A stretch of 64,000 nt of DNA from Pardosa pseudoannulata (lineage: Eukaryota > Arthropoda > Arachnida > Araneae > Lycosidae): the NCBI GenBank assembly GCA_032207245.1, contig CM063501.1:82950168-83014167 (forward strand). Reading direction: 5' to 3'. The notes under the pieces are model-generated. The model was not told the DNA's origin. It saw only the letters and a program-made list of their open reading frames with translations, and made no database searches. Made by a program: the position numbers and the translations under genes. How positions within the stretch are numbered: the stretch's first letter is position 1; each line of letters starts with the position of its first letter. Positions 62,087-64,000 of the stretch are shown one piece after another.

Positions 62087-62883
62087 CCCCTTCCCTGTTT
62101 TGCCCGTACGCCGTACGGGCACAGCTTTCGGGCCTTTACTGATTTGCCCGTACAGCTTACGGGCAATCTGATTTCTATTTCGATTGCACTGTTTCGGCCT
62201 TATTTTTTCCAATTTTAGTAACAAATTATTCGTATAGATGACGATATTTGTCCAGTAAGTGATAGTTTGTAGTTTAGTGTATTTCCTACTCTGATTGGTT
62301 CAAAAGCTCGGGTTTTTTTGTCATGTTTTTATCAGAAGACGAATTGTTACCTTTCAATGTATAGCTTTCCGGTTATATTTCACTAACCGCCTGATAACTT
62401 TATAGATGTAAGAGTTGAATAATATATTTTTACTATTAAATAATGGATAATTCAGAGCGTATGGAGCTAATTTCTTGTGATTCGAGCTGTAACTCGGAAT
62501 AAGAAACTGAATTTTCTCTAAATGATAGTAGAGAAAGTACTAGATGACCTGGATAGTAGTGATTCTGATAGTAGTACAGATGGAATCAGTCAAGCAAAAC
62601 AATTTTTTGAAATTAATTGTGATAATCCTTAGGATCCGCTTCCTACATTTGCTTTCAATGGAATTCCAAAAATTAACTTCAATATCGATGAGACTACAGG
62701 ATAACTTCAGTTCTATGATGCTTTCATAGAAAGAAAAAAAAAGTTGTAATAAATGCTTAAAAATATTAGAAATGTTAATTTTAATAACATATCTTCACTT
62801 AAAAATGTAAAATGAACCAAAAAAAGCAGTAAAAAATATATTTTTGTGACCGAATTCTGGAAAAAAATGAAACTGCCAAAGGG
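62087..62883 (+). mobile_element. piggyBac-like element, family C, with transposase remnant
   Basis: TTAA lies at 62083-62086 and 62884-62887. The tips are CCCCTTCCCTGTTTTG and, read inward from the right, CCCTTTGGCAGTTTC. Just inside the left tip is GCCCGTACGCCGTACGGGC, a perfect 19-bp palindrome around one central base, followed by GCCCGTACAGCTTACGGGC, a weaker second copy. An N-terminal transposase fragment lies inside. This is the only TTAA element here that ties the group to piggyBac by coding sequence. Confidence 0.88.
62443..62725 (+). pseudogene. piggyBac transposase N-terminal remnant
   Basis: From ATG at 62443 the frame reads MDNSERMELISCDSS, then an acidic, Ser/Asp-rich stretch (DDLDSSDSDSSTDG) in a shifted frame, then DPLPTFAFNGIPKINFNIDE and LQFYDAFI. 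An acidic N-terminus followed by a LP.F.F.G.PGI....-type motif and a ..P..YF..F.-type helix is typical of piggyBac (PGBD/DDE_Tnp_1_7) proteins. Three in-frame stops and one shift break it, and the whole DDD catalytic core and cysteine-rich C-terminal domain are deleted. Confidence 0.82.
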
Positions 62884-62990
62884 TTAAGACTACAAGGTAG
62901 ATGTTGCAAGACCTCTCCTTTCTGTTGAGACTGTAAACGTTTAGTTTTGATGTGGCTTATAAAGTTCCTTCTTAGTATTTTTGTACTTAA

Positions 62991-63561
62991 CACGTCGACA
63001 GCCGTGGGGACCACCGGTGACCGGCGACGCAGCAAATTATAAAAGTACGTAATTATGGTAAATATGGATACTGATAAATTTTTCAATACCATTGTTTTTA
63101 TAATGGTTTGAAGAAATTTATGGAATATAGAACATACAAACATAATTCCATTTGTAAATGAAAAATATGCATTTTATCAGTGCATATTGGGATGAGTCAG
63201 ATTGAAACATCCAAGGCAAAAAAGAAAAAGGTGATTCGACGAAATCGGAACAATATGTCGCCACTTTTTTAGTCTAATCCTTTGCTCTCTTTCTTTCTCG
63301 CTGCTTTGAATGCTAAAGAATGAGAGTAATCACTTAGCAATCTTAACACGATTGTTTGGGAAAAAAGGACAATCGTAACAATTGCCTACCACGCCGTGGG
63401 AGTCACCGGTGATCCATCACCACCACAAAAACTGCTTCAAGCATAATTTTGTAACTCATTTTATCTGCTGTAAATAACATTTCAACATATGCTTAGCATA
63501 ATGAAAAGTTCAAGTCGGCGCCTTGGGCAAACGATCAAAAATGCGTCTGGCAGTAAACGTG
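62991..63561. mobile_element. piggyBac-like element, family D, possibly composite
   Basis: TTAA lies at 62987-62990 and 63562-63565. The left tip is CACGTCGACAGCCGTGGGGA; the right read inward is CACGTTTACTGCCAGACGC. CACCGGTGACCGG lies inside the left tip. A second, same-orientation near-copy (CCGTGGGAGTCACCGGTGAT at about 63391) lies inside the right half, while the right tip has GGCGCC instead. Two related elements may have fused. No coding capacity. Confidence 0.72.
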
Positions 63562-63631
63562 TTAACGTTGATTTACTTTAGACTTAAAAAGTACGGACTA
63601 TAAAAATCATGCATTCTTTATTAACTCCTTA

Positions 63632-63680
63632 GGTTCGTGTTACAAAAAAGTAGACCGTAGTGCTTCAAATCAAATCAACT
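63632..63680 (+). mobile_element. SINE family 1, 3' end fragment
   Basis: TTCGTGTTACAAAAAAGTAG, then ACCGTAGTGCTTC and a CAAAT tail: only the last 45-50 bp of the SINE. The rest is absent. Confidence 0.75.
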
Positions 63681-64000
63681 ACTTAGGTTTTCACATCTAA
63701 TAACACTTTCTTCTTTTTTACGTATTCTACTCTTAAACACACAATGCTCATTAGTTTATGGGGAGCTCTATTGCGTTTTAAACCAAATCACACATATTTC
63801 CCAATTAGTACATTTCTAATCGTAATAAGGAATGCAATCTGTGTCAATATTGCACATATGTGCTTCGTATAACATCCAATTGTACCTTTACTATAGAACC
63901 ACCCTTTTACAAATACTAAACATTATAGTAAAATACAAAGAAGTAAAGGTAAACAATAAAGACTCAATTAGTATTTTTTGTTTTAGTGTAAAAGCTAATG
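63681..64000. other. No gene recognised
   Basis: AT-rich DNA to the window edge. No structure is seen. Confidence 0.5.

Overview
This 64 kb window is AT-rich, repeat-dense intergenic DNA from a eukaryote, most likely an arthropod. The mix of Tc1, DD41D-type mariner, TTAA-inserting piggyBac-like elements, Helitrons, tRNA-derived SINEs, a Ty3/gypsy fragment and a LINE fragment is typical of arthropods. An arachnid is plausible from the repeat style, but I cannot confirm it from this sequence. I see no intact protein-coding gene, no rRNA and no stand-alone tRNA gene. Every recognisable coding stretch is a broken transposon gene.

Layout. 0-9 kb: short direct duplications, a piggyBac-like element sitting at a tandem-duplication junction (4057-5139), a SINE, and a Helitron (6122-7136). 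9.3-9.6 kb: a promoter-like or LTR-like module with two heat-shock-element patterns and a TATA box. 12-20 kb: copies of an unassigned roughly 560-bp repeat, SINEs, a weak hAT-like fragment, a Helitron with different ends (14652-15544), a dead DD41D-type mariner (16276-17178) abutting a reverse Helitron that holds a piggyBac-like MITE, and a 130-bp minisatellite split by a SINE. 23-27 kb: a 285-bp tandem array split by a Tc1 element and a piggyBac-like MITE. 27-30 kb: a TIR element and its duplications, then a long TA/ATGT microsatellite. 32-47 kb: four more arrays with periods near 180, 508, 138 and 312 bp. The 138-bp array is split by a TA-flanked MITE and a SINE. 48-52 kb: a Helitron, a second SINE family and a fold-back element. 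53-58 kb: a deleted Tigger/pogo element inside a (TA)n tract, a gypsy integrase tail, a tandem duplication giving both the filled and the empty site of one SINE, and a LINE tail. 58-64 kb: four more piggyBac-like elements of three families, one keeping a decayed transposase N-terminus.

The elements do not work together as a gene system. The structure of interest is archaeological. Insertions into tandem arrays leave readable target sites and relative ages. The several TTAA-element families share a TTAACAC or TTAACCC tip but carry different family-specific palindromes just inside it, which could be recognition sites for their transposases.
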